A stretch of 64,000 nt of DNA from Candidatus Woesearchaeota archaeon (GCA_019322805.1 JAHWIC010000001.1:124001-188000), one strand, 5' to 3'. Shown: positions 49,765 through 58,969, numbered from the stretch's first letter. Numbers and translations: made by a program. The notes: generated by a model from the letters alone, not told the origin.

Positions 49765-49781
49765 TACATACAATGTGTGTA
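49765..49781. promoter_or_regulatory. 17-bp palindrome upstream of tRNA-Leu(CAA)
   Basis: TACATACAATGTGTGTA, the same half-sites as at 36920 and 36956 with a different central base. It is followed by TATAAATAAAAC (49802-49813), a plausible TATA box for tRNA-Leu(CAA) about 25 bases further on. Confidence 0.55.
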
Positions 49782-49835
49782 TTAAGAAGTTTGATAGTAA
49801 ACTATAAATAAAACAATATTTTTCGCTCTCTCTAT

Positions 49836-50002
49836 GCGGGGATGCCGGAGACCTAAAGGCATATGCCCTAAGGCCGGATTGGCCAAACGGGATAGACTCA
49901 AGGCATTTGAGTGTTGAGTGCTCGTCAGAGTGCGATGAAAGAATCATTTGTAAGTCATCTATTGGCTTAGTGCCTACCGGGGTTCGAATCCTCGTCCCCG
50001 CA
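49836..50002 (+). tRNA. tRNA-Leu(CAA) with D-loop and anticodon introns
   Basis: Acceptor GCGGGGA/TCCCCGC, discriminator A. D-loop intron of 29 bases at 49850-49878 leaves mature D-arm CCG/CGG. Anticodon stem ATAGA/TCTAT with loop CTCAAGA (anticodon CAA); a 54-base intron at 49903-49956 sits at the canonical 37/38 site. Long variable arm (GGC/GCC), T-arm CGGGG-TTCGAAT-CCTCG. CCA is not encoded. Only the D-loop intron is shared with tRNA-Leu(GAG). Confidence 0.9.
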
Positions 50003-50018
50003 TTTAATTTATAGAATT

Positions 50019-52676
50019 TTAACGGCTAACATCAAATAATTTTTCTGTCATCCATCTAAAGCCTAATGTCTGTTTTGTGTAAGGTATTTTAACTGACCAG
50101 TACAGGTGCCCTACCAGCCTCTCAGCCAATGACCTATGCCCTGGCCTCTTATGATATTCTTCTATTTCTTCTGCAGGGCCTATCTTGTGTTTGTGTTTGA
50201 GTTCTTTTTTATGTGCTCTCACAGCTAACTGATAAGCGTGTAGATGTTTTGCCCAGAACCTTTTTTGTTCTTTCGCATCTGCAGGTTGATTTGGCTGCTC
50301 AGGTTTGTTCATCGCTTTTCTAGCAAAACTCATTGCGTAGTCATGAACCCAGTAAAAGTGTTCAGGTGGTGGACGTTCATCCCCAAAGCCCCGCCAGAAC
50401 TCGACATAAACTATCGGATAAACATGTTCAAGGACTTCCTGTAAGGTAGCCGCGCCTGCCCGTCTTGCTTGTTCTCCAATTAGTGCTTCATGCCTGTATA
50501 ATTTTTTATAATCATGGATTAATTGTTTAATGCCTTTTGGACCCCGGTATTTTGTTTCCAGTGATGAGGCAACTCCTGGCATTAAAACGCTTGCTTTTTC
50601 AACGGCAATATGTAATGCTGACCTTAGCTCGTTTTGTGTGGGCTCTCTTCCACCAGCTTGTGTCTGAAGCATATTCTCAAACTCGTTCAAGACATCATCA
50701 AATAATAATGCATGAGCTAGTTCATCTTCTCTTAATCCCTGAAGGATGTTCCATGATTCTGTTGCTCGTTCTCTTGTTATATCTCCATCAAGATAACGCC
50801 TGCAGGTTTCTTGTGCAGCATAGTCACGGTCTGCTCTGATAGGATTTCTTGGTTGTCTAATTTTTGCAGCAAGCCCTTCAGGATCAGGCAGCGCGTCTCC
50901 TAGAAATGCATAATACCTGTACCTCCCATCAAATCCCTCTGAGTTTCCGCTGGATAGATATATCTCCTGTAACCCCTGCCTTGTATGGTCTATTGACTTC
51001 TTGAACACTGCTTCTGTGATAAAATCTCTTATCTTCCAATAGTTAGCTACGGCTTTGATATGATCATCAGCAGTTTGGATAAATGAATTTGCCGCAGTAG
51101 CTGGTTCTCTTCCTGTTATAGACGCGTCATTGCTGCTTTCCCCAAGAAATTGAAGCCCCCTACATAAAGGTGAGAAAACATCCCATATTTCTTCTGCTGG
51201 ATGGGCCTGCATTCTGTATGCCTTTCCTATTTCATCAATGCCTTGTGCCTCCAAATAATCAGCTGCACCAGGCCCAAAAAGAGTAGTTATCTCACTTACT
51301 GCCTTTTTACGTACTCCTTCAAGCTGTTCAATAGTTGGCTCTGGAACAGGATCATCAAGCTGGGCTTCTAAATTACTTATTTGAGCTGATATACCGGCTA
51401 GTTCCGGGTCTGTTGGATCTGGAACAGCATCAAGTTTGGCTTGTAAAGTGGCTATTTGGGCTGGTAAAATGGCTAGTTCTGCTTCTCTTGCTTTACGAAT
51501 CTCTGCGGTAACATTATCAGGTATGTTAGATTTTATGTATTCCTGATATAGCTGCTCCCCTTGTTTTGCTTGCTCAAGCCTTTGCTTTAAAAACTGCATT
51601 TGTGATTCCAGCTCTAACCCAAGCAACAATGAATGATAGATTCTTTCCTTTACTTTTTGTTTTTGTTCATCACTGCCATTGTATTCTGTTTTAAGCCATG
51701 TTGTACATATATTATCCCTAATGTTTCTCATGGCTTTTCTAAATCTTTCACGGATTTTTTCAGGATTCTGATTTGATCCAAGTACGCTTTCCCTCAGATT
51801 AGTAATTTCCGAAACTTCTGCTTCCAAAAGCTGCGGATTCAAGTGTCTAACGCCCTTATACCAGGCTTTCAGAGCTTGAAGTGGGGTATAAATTACTCTA
51901 GAGCGCTCCAGTAGCCACTTATGTATTCCTTCATCAATGCCTGCTTTACGCCTGGCTTCATATGTTTCCCTGTGAGGTAAGAGGACATGAGCAAGACCTA
52001 ATGCTTTCTCATAGTACGGAAGGAAATCCTGCATTGTAGGGTCGGCTATGTCAGGGTTCTTTACTTCGCTACCTTCCTGTTCCCTACGCCTTTGTTCAGT
52101 TTTCTTATTATATAGGCCACGCAATTCCTTAACAAGTATCCTTCTTAGCAGTTCATCAAAATCTGCTGCACTATCCTGATTGCGTTCTTCTGGAGGAATA
52201 TATTTTGCTGATATCTCATCTTCTCCTAGTTTTTCAAATTCTTTGCGAACAAGCAAATGAAGCTTATCCTCTTCTCCTTTTAATACAGCCACTTGCATAT
52301 CCAGAAACCTTCGAACATGCATATCGACAACAGGCACTACCCTTCCCATAAACATTTCATATAAAACCTCTCCAAGCGGCTTGCCTGATTGTTCAAGAGC
52401 AGTTTTAACCCACTCAAAGGTATGGGGTATTGCTTTTATCTGCCAGTTATGTTTAGGATGGTAGCTATCGCTTAGAATAGTGGCAGCCACAAAACCAAGC
52501 TGTCCAGCTACTCTTGAAGCATTGGCTATTGCATCATCATCATCCTGCCCATATGCCTTAAAACCTTTAAATGATTTAATGTGTTTTCGCGCCTCTTCAG
52601 GGTCTACTCCTGCGTCATTAAATTCTCTTAGAAAATCCTCTAACCTATCATATGTAATTTCAGCTTCGAATGACAT
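50019..52676 (-). CDS. Unknown 885-residue helical protein
   Basis: Starts MSFEAEITYDRLEDFLREF at 52676; an in-frame codon 15 bases upstream is possible. Helix-rich throughout, with a coiled-coil-like central region (QIATLQAKLDAVPDPTDPELAGISAQISNLEAQLDD, about 410-450) of near-repeat character. HFYWVHDYAMSFARKAM and KELKHKHKIGPAEE near the end are conserved-looking but I cannot name a domain. No membrane segment or signal peptide. The gene stands alone between tRNA-Leu and RNase J. Confidence 0.8.
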   Translation of the reverse strand: MSFEAEITYDRLEDFLREFNDAGVDPEEARKHIKSFKGFKAYGQDDDDAIANASRVAGQLGFVAATILSDSYHPKHNWQIKAIPHTFEWVKTALEQSGKPLGEVLYEMFMGRVVPVVDMHVRRFLDMQVAVLKGEEDKLHLLVRKEFEKLGEDEISAKYIPPEERNQDSAADFDELLRRILVKELRGLYNKKTEQRRREQEGSEVKNPDIADPTMQDFLPYYEKALGLAHVLLPHRETYEARRKAGIDEGIHKWLLERSRVIYTPLQALKAWYKGVRHLNPQLLEAEVSEITNLRESVLGSNQNPEKIRERFRKAMRNIRDNICTTWLKTEYNGSDEQKQKVKERIYHSLLLGLELESQMQFLKQRLEQAKQGEQLYQEYIKSNIPDNVTAEIRKAREAELAILPAQIATLQAKLDAVPDPTDPELAGISAQISNLEAQLDDPVPEPTIEQLEGVRKKAVSEITTLFGPGAADYLEAQGIDEIGKAYRMQAHPAEEIWDVFSPLCRGLQFLGESSNDASITGREPATAANSFIQTADDHIKAVANYWKIRDFITEAVFKKSIDHTRQGLQEIYLSSGNSEGFDGRYRYYAFLGDALPDPEGLAAKIRQPRNPIRADRDYAAQETCRRYLDGDITRERATESWNILQGLREDELAHALLFDDVLNEFENMLQTQAGGREPTQNELRSALHIAVEKASVLMPGVASSLETKYRGPKGIKQLIHDYKKLYRHEALIGEQARRAGAATLQEVLEHVYPIVYVEFWRGFGDERPPPEHFYWVHDYAMSFARKAMNKPEQPNQPADAKEQKRFWAKHLHAYQLAVRAHKKELKHKHKIGPAEEIEEYHKRPGHRSLAERLVGHLYWSVKIPYTKQTLGFRWMTEKLFDVSR

Positions 52677-52795
52677 TTTTCTATAATGCAAATATTATAT
52701 AATTTATAAATCTTTACATTGTTATCACTATATAATAGAGATTTTAGTAAATTTAGGCAAAATATATATAATAGTAGCTAATAAAGGTGGGTAAA

Positions 52796-54133
52796 ATGAT
52801 AGAAATACGCGCAGTTGGAGGCTATAATGAGGTTGGCAAGAATATGACTGCCATTAAGATAGATGATGAGGTTGTTATCATAGATATGGGCCTTCATATG
52901 GAGAGTTACATTAAGTACACTGAAGAAGATGAAGATATACGCAATATAAGCGCTGCTGAGCTGTTAAAAGTAGGAGCAATACCTGATGATTCTGTAATCA
53001 AGGACTGGAAAGGTTCTGTTAAAGCAATTATCCCAACGCATGCGCATCTTGACCATGTTGGTGCACTTATCTTTCTTGCTAATAAGTATAAGGCTCCGAT
53101 AGTCTGCACGCCTTTTACAAGAGAGGTTATAAGAAGCATAAGCAAGGATGAAGGAATAAAACTAAAGAACAATATCAAAACACTTAATGTGAACTCCAGC
53201 TATAATATTTCTAAAAACATTAAGATTGAATTCATAAATATGACCCATTCTACACCTCAGACAGTTATGGTTGCTTTGCATACAAGGCATGGAATTGTCC
53301 TGTACGCAAATGATTTCAAATTTGACAATCATCCGATTATTGGGAAAAAGCCAAATTACAAGAGGTTAAAGGAGTTAGGCAAAGAGGGTGTTTTGTGTGC
53401 AATAGTTGACTGCACAAGAGCAAAAAGATCAGTTAAAACCCCAAGCGAGACTGTTGCAAAAGAAATGCTCAGGGATGTTATGCTTGGAACAGATTCAACA
53501 AACAAAGCAGTTATTATCACTACATTCTCTTCACATCTTGCAAGGCTAAAGTCAATTGTAGAGTTTGGCAAGAAGATGAACAGAAAGATTGTCTTCTTAG
53601 GGAGATCATTGGCAAAATATACTAAAGCAGGAGAAAATATTGGCTTAGTGAAGTTCTCCAAGGAAGTTGAAATCGTGAAGTTTGGAAAGCAGATAAAGAA
53701 GAAGCTAAAAAAGATAGAAACTGATGGACGCGAGAAATATCTTATGGTTGTTACAGGCCACCAGGGAGAGCCTAAAGCAACCCTGTCAAAGATCGCAGAT
53801 AAAGTTTTGCCGTTTAAGCTTTACTCAGAAGACCATATAATCTTTTCATGTACGGTTATTCCATCTCCTACGAATATTGAGAACAGAAAAATTCTTGAAG
53901 ATAAATTAAAAAGGTATGGTGTGAGGATTTTTAGGGATATACATGTAAGCGGGCATGCTGCAAGAGAAGATTTGAGAGACTTGATAAACCTGGTTGAGCC
54001 AAAGAACCTTATTCCTGCTCACGGTGATTACTCAATGAAAGACGCATTTGTTGAGCTGGCAATGGATAAAGGATATAAAGTCGGAAAGAATATCCATATA
54101 CTCAAAGATGGTGGTAAATTAAAGCTTGCTTAG
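52796..54133 (+). CDS. rnj: Archaeal RNase J (beta-CASP MBL nuclease)
   Basis: 5'-3' exoribonuclease and endonuclease in mRNA and rRNA turnover. The ATG at 52796 follows GGTGG by 6 bases and gives 445 residues starting MIEIRAVGGYNEVGKNM. MBL motif IIPTHAHLDHVGALIF (about residues 78-93), then beta-CASP segments TFSSHLARLK, VVTGHQGEPKA, HVSGHAAREDL and LIPAHGDY. TATA-like AATATATATAATAG upstream. Confidence 0.93.
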   Translation: MIEIRAVGGYNEVGKNMTAIKIDDEVVIIDMGLHMESYIKYTEEDEDIRNISAAELLKVGAIPDDSVIKDWKGSVKAIIPTHAHLDHVGALIFLANKYKAPIVCTPFTREVIRSISKDEGIKLKNNIKTLNVNSSYNISKNIKIEFINMTHSTPQTVMVALHTRHGIVLYANDFKFDNHPIIGKKPNYKRLKELGKEGVLCAIVDCTRAKRSVKTPSETVAKEMLRDVMLGTDSTNKAVIITTFSSHLARLKSIVEFGKKMNRKIVFLGRSLAKYTKAGENIGLVKFSKEVEIVKFGKQIKKKLKKIETDGREKYLMVVTGHQGEPKATLSKIADKVLPFKLYSEDHIIFSCTVIPSPTNIENRKILEDKLKRYGVRIFRDIHVSGHAAREDLRDLINLVEPKNLIPAHGDYSMKDAFVELAMDKGYKVGKNIHILKDGGKLKLA

Positions 54134-54184
54134 AACGCAAAAATATATAAATAGGTAGGATATACTTTTTTTGGGGGTGTTGAT

Positions 54185-54928
54185 ATGAAACTCGCTTTAG
54201 CTGAACCAAGGTATCTAAAGGAAAGTGTTTCTATAATTTCTGATCTAGTTAATGAAGCTCGCTTCAAGATAAACAAGGACGCTGTTGAGCTTGTTGCAAT
54301 GGATCCTGCTAATGTTGCTATGGTTGATTTTAAATTGCTGTCAAGCTGTTTTACTGAATATGATGTAAAGGATGAGGTCAAGATAGCAATAAATCTGAGC
54401 AATTTAAAGCAGATATTGCGAAGAGCAAATCCAAGTGATATGTTAAGCCTTGAATTAAATGAAGGTAAATTAAAGATACAGCTTAAGGGAGCTTCTGTAA
54501 GAACATTTAATCTTCCGATTATTGAGCTTGAGGAAAAAGAGCAAAAGATACCTGAATTAAAATTCCAGGCTAAGGTAACAACTCCTGCAAGTGTTTTGAA
54601 TGAAGCTGTTGAGGATGCAGATATTGTAGCTGAGGCTGTTTCTTTCCAGGCAGAGCCAAAGAAGTTTACTGTTCATGCTGAAGGAGACCTAAGCCAGGCT
54701 AAGATAGAGATAGGAGAAAGTGATAATGTAAAGATAAATGTTGAAGGGAATGAGAAGATAAAATCAAAGTATAGTGTCGAGTATCTGAAGAAGATGATGA
54801 GTGCATCAAAGCTTGCTGATAATGTAACAATGCAGTTTAATAAAGACTATCCATTAAAGCTTGAGTATGCTGCTGTGGATAAGGTGATGCTCAGCTTTAT
54901 TCTTGCTCCAAGGGTTGAGAATGAGTAA
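54185..54928 (+). CDS. pcn: PCNA sliding clamp
   Basis: 247 residues, trimeric processivity clamp. LAEPRYLKESVSIISDLVNEARFKINKDAVELVAMDPANVAMVDFKL is the N-terminal domain. The interdomain loop is around 115-130 (LEEKEQKIPELKF). LSFILAPRVENE is the C-terminal end that lies behind the client pocket. GGGGGTGTTGAT before the ATG and a TATA-like AAATATATAAATAGG at about 54138-54152. Archaeal replication gene. Confidence 0.97.
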   Translation: MKLALAEPRYLKESVSIISDLVNEARFKINKDAVELVAMDPANVAMVDFKLLSSCFTEYDVKDEVKIAINLSNLKQILRRANPSDMLSLELNEGKLKIQLKGASVRTFNLPIIELEEKEQKIPELKFQAKVTTPASVLNEAVEDADIVAEAVSFQAEPKKFTVHAEGDLSQAKIEIGESDNVKINVEGNEKIKSKYSVEYLKKMMSASKLADNVTMQFNKDYPLKLEYAAVDKVMLSFILAPRVENE

Positions 54929-54975
54929 TTTTTTCTTTAGAAAAATTTTTATATTCATTATTTCTGTTTAGGGGT

Positions 54976-55440
54976 ATGGTTGATAAAGCTAAAGAATTTC
55001 TTGTCGATTGGATTAGAAACCATCTTAAGAATAGGGATATTATGACCAGGAGTATTGAGAGTATAGGGTATAACAAAACGGGTTTTGATGTTTATGTAAA
55101 ATTCAAGGATAAGGAACAATTTATTATTATTGCGCCGATTATTGAGGGTATGGGTGGCATCTTGTCAAAACTAAAGGATAAAGAAGCTTGTTATACAATT
55201 GTGACATTTAACAATCATAAGAATTTTAAGGAGATTATAAATAATTGGAATAAGCTTGCTGAATTTAAATCTTTGAATATATTCTTTGTTAATCCTTTTT
55301 CTCAGCTTGATAAAAGATGGATTATCTATCCTCATACCCATAATAAGATTTGCGACAAGAGCTCATTAGAGAAAGGTTTAAAGGCAATGTTTGAGATGGT
55401 GGAACCTATAAGTGAGGAAGCTATCAAGAATAAGTTCTAG
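54976..55440 (+). CDS. Unknown 154-residue protein
   Basis: Alpha/beta soluble protein, starts MVDKAKEFLVDWIRNHLKNRDIMTRSIESIG. Strand-like FDVYVKFKDKEQFIIIAPII and a His-rich RWIIYPHTHNKICD resemble a small nuclease or RNase H-like fold only loosely; no family assigned. It lies 47 bases after pcn and ends 4 bases into the convergent gene. Confidence 0.65.
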   Translation: MVDKAKEFLVDWIRNHLKNRDIMTRSIESIGYNKTGFDVYVKFKDKEQFIIIAPIIEGMGGILSKLKDKEACYTIVTFNNHKNFKEIINNWNKLAEFKSLNIFFVNPFSQLDKRWIIYPHTHNKICDKSSLEKGLKAMFEMVEPISEEAIKNKF

Positions 55441-56018
55441 ATTAATATTACCATTAATTGGCCAACAAATCCTGCAAATAACGGCCCTAATAGATTATCA
55501 TCAAGTTCGTCTATTAGGATTTCTACTAATGTTGCTGTAAATGCCATTGCTATTATGACATATACGTTTGTCAAAATTAAAAACCCAATTATCAGATTGA
55601 TTACCAACTCTGCTACAGAACCTTTTAGTGTCTTGTTTCTGAATATCAAGGTTAAGCCATATTTTCTTCCAATCATAGCTGCAGCCATATCCCCAAAGGT
55701 TGTCATTAACAAAGCTGCTAGAGCTACCCTTTTATCGAATATTGCAAGGCATATTACTGTTGCTGTCAGAAAGTGTATAACGCTCGATAAGCGATCTTTT
55801 TCCTGAGGCGTTATCATCTTTGAATAAAATGGAACTGTTATGTCGCGCTCAATCCTGAAGTATTCTAAGATCAAGAAGAAAAGTAAAACGCTTACTAAGG
55901 TCAACATTGCTGCTTTTTGACCAATGCCTAAGTCTATTATTGAGTAGGCTATCAGCGTTACAAGTATTAGAAAATGCACTATCCTTCTGCTAACTTCATT
56001 TGGAGATGTCCAAACCAT
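55437..56018 (-). CDS. Dolichol/diacylglycerol kinase-like CTP-dependent membrane enzyme
   Basis: 193 residues with about six membrane helices. MTTFGDMAAAMIGRKYG and FRNKTLKGSVAELVINLIIGF plus EILIDELDDNLLGPL match the CTP-binding signatures of the SEC59/DGK1/VTE5 polyprenol-kinase and phosphatidate-cytidylyltransferase-like group. It likely phosphorylates a polyprenol or similar lipid alcohol in the membrane. Exact substrate inferred only at family level. Confidence 0.8.
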   Translation of the reverse strand: MVWTSPNEVSRRIVHFLILVTLIAYSIIDLGIGQKAAMLTLVSVLLFFLILEYFRIERDITVPFYSKMITPQEKDRLSSVIHFLTATVICLAIFDKRVALAALLMTTFGDMAAAMIGRKYGLTLIFRNKTLKGSVAELVINLIIGFLILTNVYVIIAMAFTATLVEILIDELDDNLLGPLFAGFVGQLMVILI

Positions 56019-56123
56019 AGTGTTTTAAGAAGAATATGAGATTTAAATAGTTTTCTAACGACTGGTTACGCTCGCCTTGTCCGCGAGCTTGCTCGTGGAC
56101 TCGCAAGCAAATTGACACGCAAT

Positions 56124-56188
56124 GAGGGTTTCCTCGCGGATAACGCCATAAACGCTTCGCGTTTAATTTCACCGCTCGTCAAGCCCTC
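56124..56188 (-). ncRNA. Internal-loop hairpin motif after tRNA-Gly
   Basis: On the minus strand: stem GAGGG/CCCTC, internal loop CTTGACGA opposite GAGGAAA, then an upper stem GCGG/CCGC with an AAACGC-GAA-GCGTTT hairpin. The loop sides are identical to 34242-34273, and the outer stem differs by a T-A to A-T swap that keeps pairing. It lies 62 bases downstream of the tRNA-Gly gene. Further GC-rich hairpins occupy 56084-56112. Confidence 0.5.
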
Positions 56189-56250
56189 CAACTGCAACTG
56201 GATGTTTTACATTTTGTATACGCTACATTCACATAGCCTCTAAAGGAATA

Positions 56251-56403
56251 TACGGCTGCCGGGACTTCCGAACATTGGAACGACAACGTCATTCCGGGCT
56301 TGGGTCCTCTTGCGAGAACTGTGGGCCGCACCTTTCGAACCCGGGTAGCAAGCTTATTCCAGCTTTATGGGAAGCTCGAATCATACCGCTAGATCACAGC
56401 CGT
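56251..56403 (-). tRNA. tRNA-Gly(CCC) with two introns
   Basis: Acceptor ACGGCTG/CAGCCGT, discriminator A. D-arm ATC/GAT with loop TAGCGGTAT (GG present). Anticodon stem CGAGC/GCTTG with loop TTCCCAA (anticodon CCC), interrupted after position 37 by a 13-base intron. T-stem CCGGG/CCCGG interrupted in the T-loop by a 69-base intron carrying two hairpins. Raw 153 bases, mature about 71. A1:U72 is unusual for tRNA-Gly. CCA is not encoded. Confidence 0.82.
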
Positions 56404-56505
56404 ATAATTGGAAGGTATTCTCTTTATGATTTAAAATTTTGTATGTCTGGATTATCACTGCACGATAGGAACTTTTAAATAATATTATAAATTCCCCAGC
56501 AGGCT

Positions 56506-57840
56506 ATGGCAAGGAAAGCAAAGAAAGGGAAAGGAGGAAGGGCCTTAATTCCATTTTTATATGGAATTTTAGCAAAGAGTGAGGAAGGAACTAGGCTTAG
56601 GGAAAGTCCAAGAAAGCTAGGAACTTACCAGGCTTTTTCCGTTGCTAGAGCAGCTGAAGCTGTAATAGGTCTTTGGACAAGGGAAGAAATAAAAGGCGAG
56701 CTAGAGAAAATTGTGGACAGGGATGACTTGTTTTATGCTCCTAGATTTCATGTTTGGTTAGAAAGAGAAGGCCGCATAGGCATAACAAAAATGGACAGAG
56801 CAGTTAAAAAGCCTCCAAAAAAGCTTGTTGATGAAATTAGTGATGCTGGAAAAAGAAGAACAAAAAACCTTACAATGCTTCCTGCTTACGACTCTGAAAA
56901 TTCAAGATATGGCGGAACTTTATCACACAATATCCAACTAACAATGGGTGTGAAGTCGAGGTCTAGGGGAAATTATCAGGATACACCCCCAGTAAGGCAA
57001 GGCTCAATTCACAGGCCGTTATTTGCTAGAGGGCATATGCTACACCCTAATATGGCTATTGGAAGTTGTTGCCAAGATTCTGGGGAGCACTCACAAAAAA
57101 TAAGAGATTACTTTACTTATGTCTGGTGCTATCATTCCCTTGCAAGATTGACAAGAGCTTATTGGGAAGCAAATGGGAAAGCTGATCTTACCATAGCAGG
57201 CCTTAAACTTGGAGCAAGGGTTGCTCTTCCTTTTGATTTCCTAAAAGTGCCTGAAATGGCGTTTGACCAATTTGCGAGGAGATATGTTGATGGCCAGTCT
57301 TTATGGGAGATAAGTTTCGAGATGGCTGAGCATTATGAGAGATTTACCACGCAAGAGTTTACTTCTATGCTTCGTGAAGGGGGATGTTTTTTTGGGTTGA
57401 TTCCATATGCCAGAAATTTCTCTGCTATTGCTGATTCTGTGAAAGAAGCAGCTATAAGGGCTTTATGGAAAAGGGATGATTATTATTTCCTAGGCCATGG
57501 TATTGAAAGGGTTCGTGAGGAAACTAATGGTTTGTGGGACAAACCAATTGAAAGTTTCATATATATGAAGAAAGAGGGTCATAGGGATTTACCTCAAAGA
57601 AAAAGAGTTCATATTGTTGTTAATTCTGATACTGATGGTGTTTATTATGTTATTAAGGTTCCACAGAATATGGCAGACGGAGTTTTTACATCCACTGCAA
57701 AGCCATTAGCAAAATTTGAAGAAGCAGATACCGCCTTTAGAAATGATGTTGTTTGTGCTGTTTACGAGATACCTGATAAAATACTAGGACCAAAACTAGC
57801 TAGAGAATACAGGGAAATTAAAGAAAATGAACAAGCTTAA
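56506..57840 (+). CDS. Unknown 444-residue protein
   Basis: Starts MARKAKKGKGGRALIPFLYGILAK, a basic tail that could touch nucleic acid, followed by a mostly helical protein with CCQDSGEHSQKIRDYFTYVWCYHSLARLTRAYWEANGKADL in the middle. SCCQDSGEH contains paired cysteines. The C-terminal region (HIVVNSDTDGVYYVIKVPQ) is beta-rich. Unrecognised; the gene overlaps the PRC-barrel gene tail by 4 bases. Confidence 0.75.
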   Translation: MARKAKKGKGGRALIPFLYGILAKSEEGTRLRESPRKLGTYQAFSVARAAEAVIGLWTREEIKGELEKIVDRDDLFYAPRFHVWLEREGRIGITKMDRAVKKPPKKLVDEISDAGKRRTKNLTMLPAYDSENSRYGGTLSHNIQLTMGVKSRSRGNYQDTPPVRQGSIHRPLFARGHMLHPNMAIGSCCQDSGEHSQKIRDYFTYVWCYHSLARLTRAYWEANGKADLTIAGLKLGARVALPFDFLKVPEMAFDQFARRYVDGQSLWEISFEMAEHYERFTTQEFTSMLREGGCFFGLIPYARNFSAIADSVKEAAIRALWKRDDYYFLGHGIERVREETNGLWDKPIESFIYMKKEGHRDLPQRKRVHIVVNSDTDGVYYVIKVPQNMADGVFTSTAKPLAKFEEADTAFRNDVVCAVYEIPDKILGPKLAREYREIKENEQA

Positions 57841-58121
57841 GCCTCAGCACTACTTTCTTCTTCCTCAGCACTGTAGCTTGGAACTGCTGCTTTGCTTATT
57901 ATCATTACATCACCAATGCTTTTAACAAGCTGGTGTGGAACAATAACCCCTTTTGCTGAGCCCAGCACTTTGTTTAAGAAAGATGCTTTTGTTGCTCTAA
58001 CTCTCCAGCCAAATATCTTTGTTTGTGTAAGAATTGACTCTTCAACATCGCCAAAATAGTCCCCTGTATCTGTATACACCTTCATATCGAATGTTTCAGA
58101 GATTTTTTTCATCTTCAGCAT
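57837..58121 (-). CDS. PRC-barrel domain protein
   Basis: 94 residues. MKVYTDTGDYFGDVEESILTQTKIFGWRVRA and GVIVPHQLVKSIGDVMIISKAAV form one PRC-barrel, with an acidic Glu/Ser tail. In haloarchaea, PRC-barrel proteins such as CdpB join the cell-division machinery; similar short archaeal proteins bind partners in division or RNA processing. GGTGG lies 6 bases before the ATG at 58121. Role inferred from fold. Confidence 0.8.
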   Translation of the reverse strand: MLKMKKISETFDMKVYTDTGDYFGDVEESILTQTKIFGWRVRATKASFLNKVLGSAKGVIVPHQLVKSIGDVMIISKAAVPSYSAEEEESSAEA

Positions 58122-58231
58122 TATAAACCACCTTTTTTATTAGTGAATGATAAAAATATGTTCAGATATTTAAAGTATTCGGTTTGATTGTATCACTAGA
58201 TTTAAATAAAATATCATAATAATGATGCCTT

Positions 58232-58924
58232 ATGAAGTACAAGAACCTTACGATAATAGGCACTTCACATATAGCTAAGCAAAGCCTAAAGGAAGTAGAG
58301 GGATTTATAGAAGAAAAAAAGCCGGATATTATTGCTTTAGAGCTTGATGCAAAGAGATTTTATGCATTAATGCATAAGCCAAAAGGCAGGATTAGAATAT
58401 ATGATATAAGAAGGGTCGGAGTTAAAGGGTTCATTTTTTCGTTAATTGGCGCCTGGGTTGAGCGCAAGCTCGGCCAGATAGTAAAGGTTGAGCCTGGCTC
58501 TGAGATGAAATTGGCTATTAAGCTGGCTAAAAAGCACAAGCTTGAGCTTGCTTTGATTGACCAGGATATTGAGGTTACTTTAAGGAAATTCTCCAGGTCA
58601 TTAAGCATGAAGGAAAGGTGGCATTTTTTTGTGGACCTTTTTAAGGCATTTGTTCTGAGAAAGAAAGAAGCAGAATTTGACCTTACAAAAGTGCCAGAAA
58701 AGAAGCTCATAAAGAAACTGGTTGGTCAGGTTAAAAAAAGATACCCCAATATACACAATGTTCTGGTTGAGGAGAGGAATAAGATAATGGCTGATAAGCT
58801 AAAGCAGCTTATGGATAAATATCCGGAGAAGAGCATACTGGCTATTGTTGGTGCAGGTCATGAAGAAGATATCGTTAAACTGATAAAAAAGCCCCAGGTA
58901 ACTTACACCATATCTTTCGGCTAG
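58232..58924 (+). CDS. TraB family protein
   Basis: 230 residues. IIGTSHIAKQSLKEVEGFIEEKKPDIIALELDAKRFYAL and LALIDQDIEVTLRKFS match the TraB (Tiki/GumN) superfamily, with LAIVGAGHEEDIVKLI at the C-terminus: the GxxH...ELD...GAGH pattern. Fold members act as metalloproteases or in pheromone shut-down; archaeal ones are not characterised. Unlike many archaeal homologues no C-terminal membrane region is present. TATA-like TTTAAATAAAAT upstream. Confidence 0.88.
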   Translation: MKYKNLTIIGTSHIAKQSLKEVEGFIEEKKPDIIALELDAKRFYALMHKPKGRIRIYDIRRVGVKGFIFSLIGAWVERKLGQIVKVEPGSEMKLAIKLAKKHKLELALIDQDIEVTLRKFSRSLSMKERWHFFVDLFKAFVLRKKEAEFDLTKVPEKKLIKKLVGQVKKRYPNIHNVLVEERNKIMADKLKQLMDKYPEKSILAIVGAGHEEDIVKLIKKPQVTYTISFG

Positions 58925-58969
58925 AAAACAACAATATTTATATAGATAAAAAGTGGAATTAAACATAGG

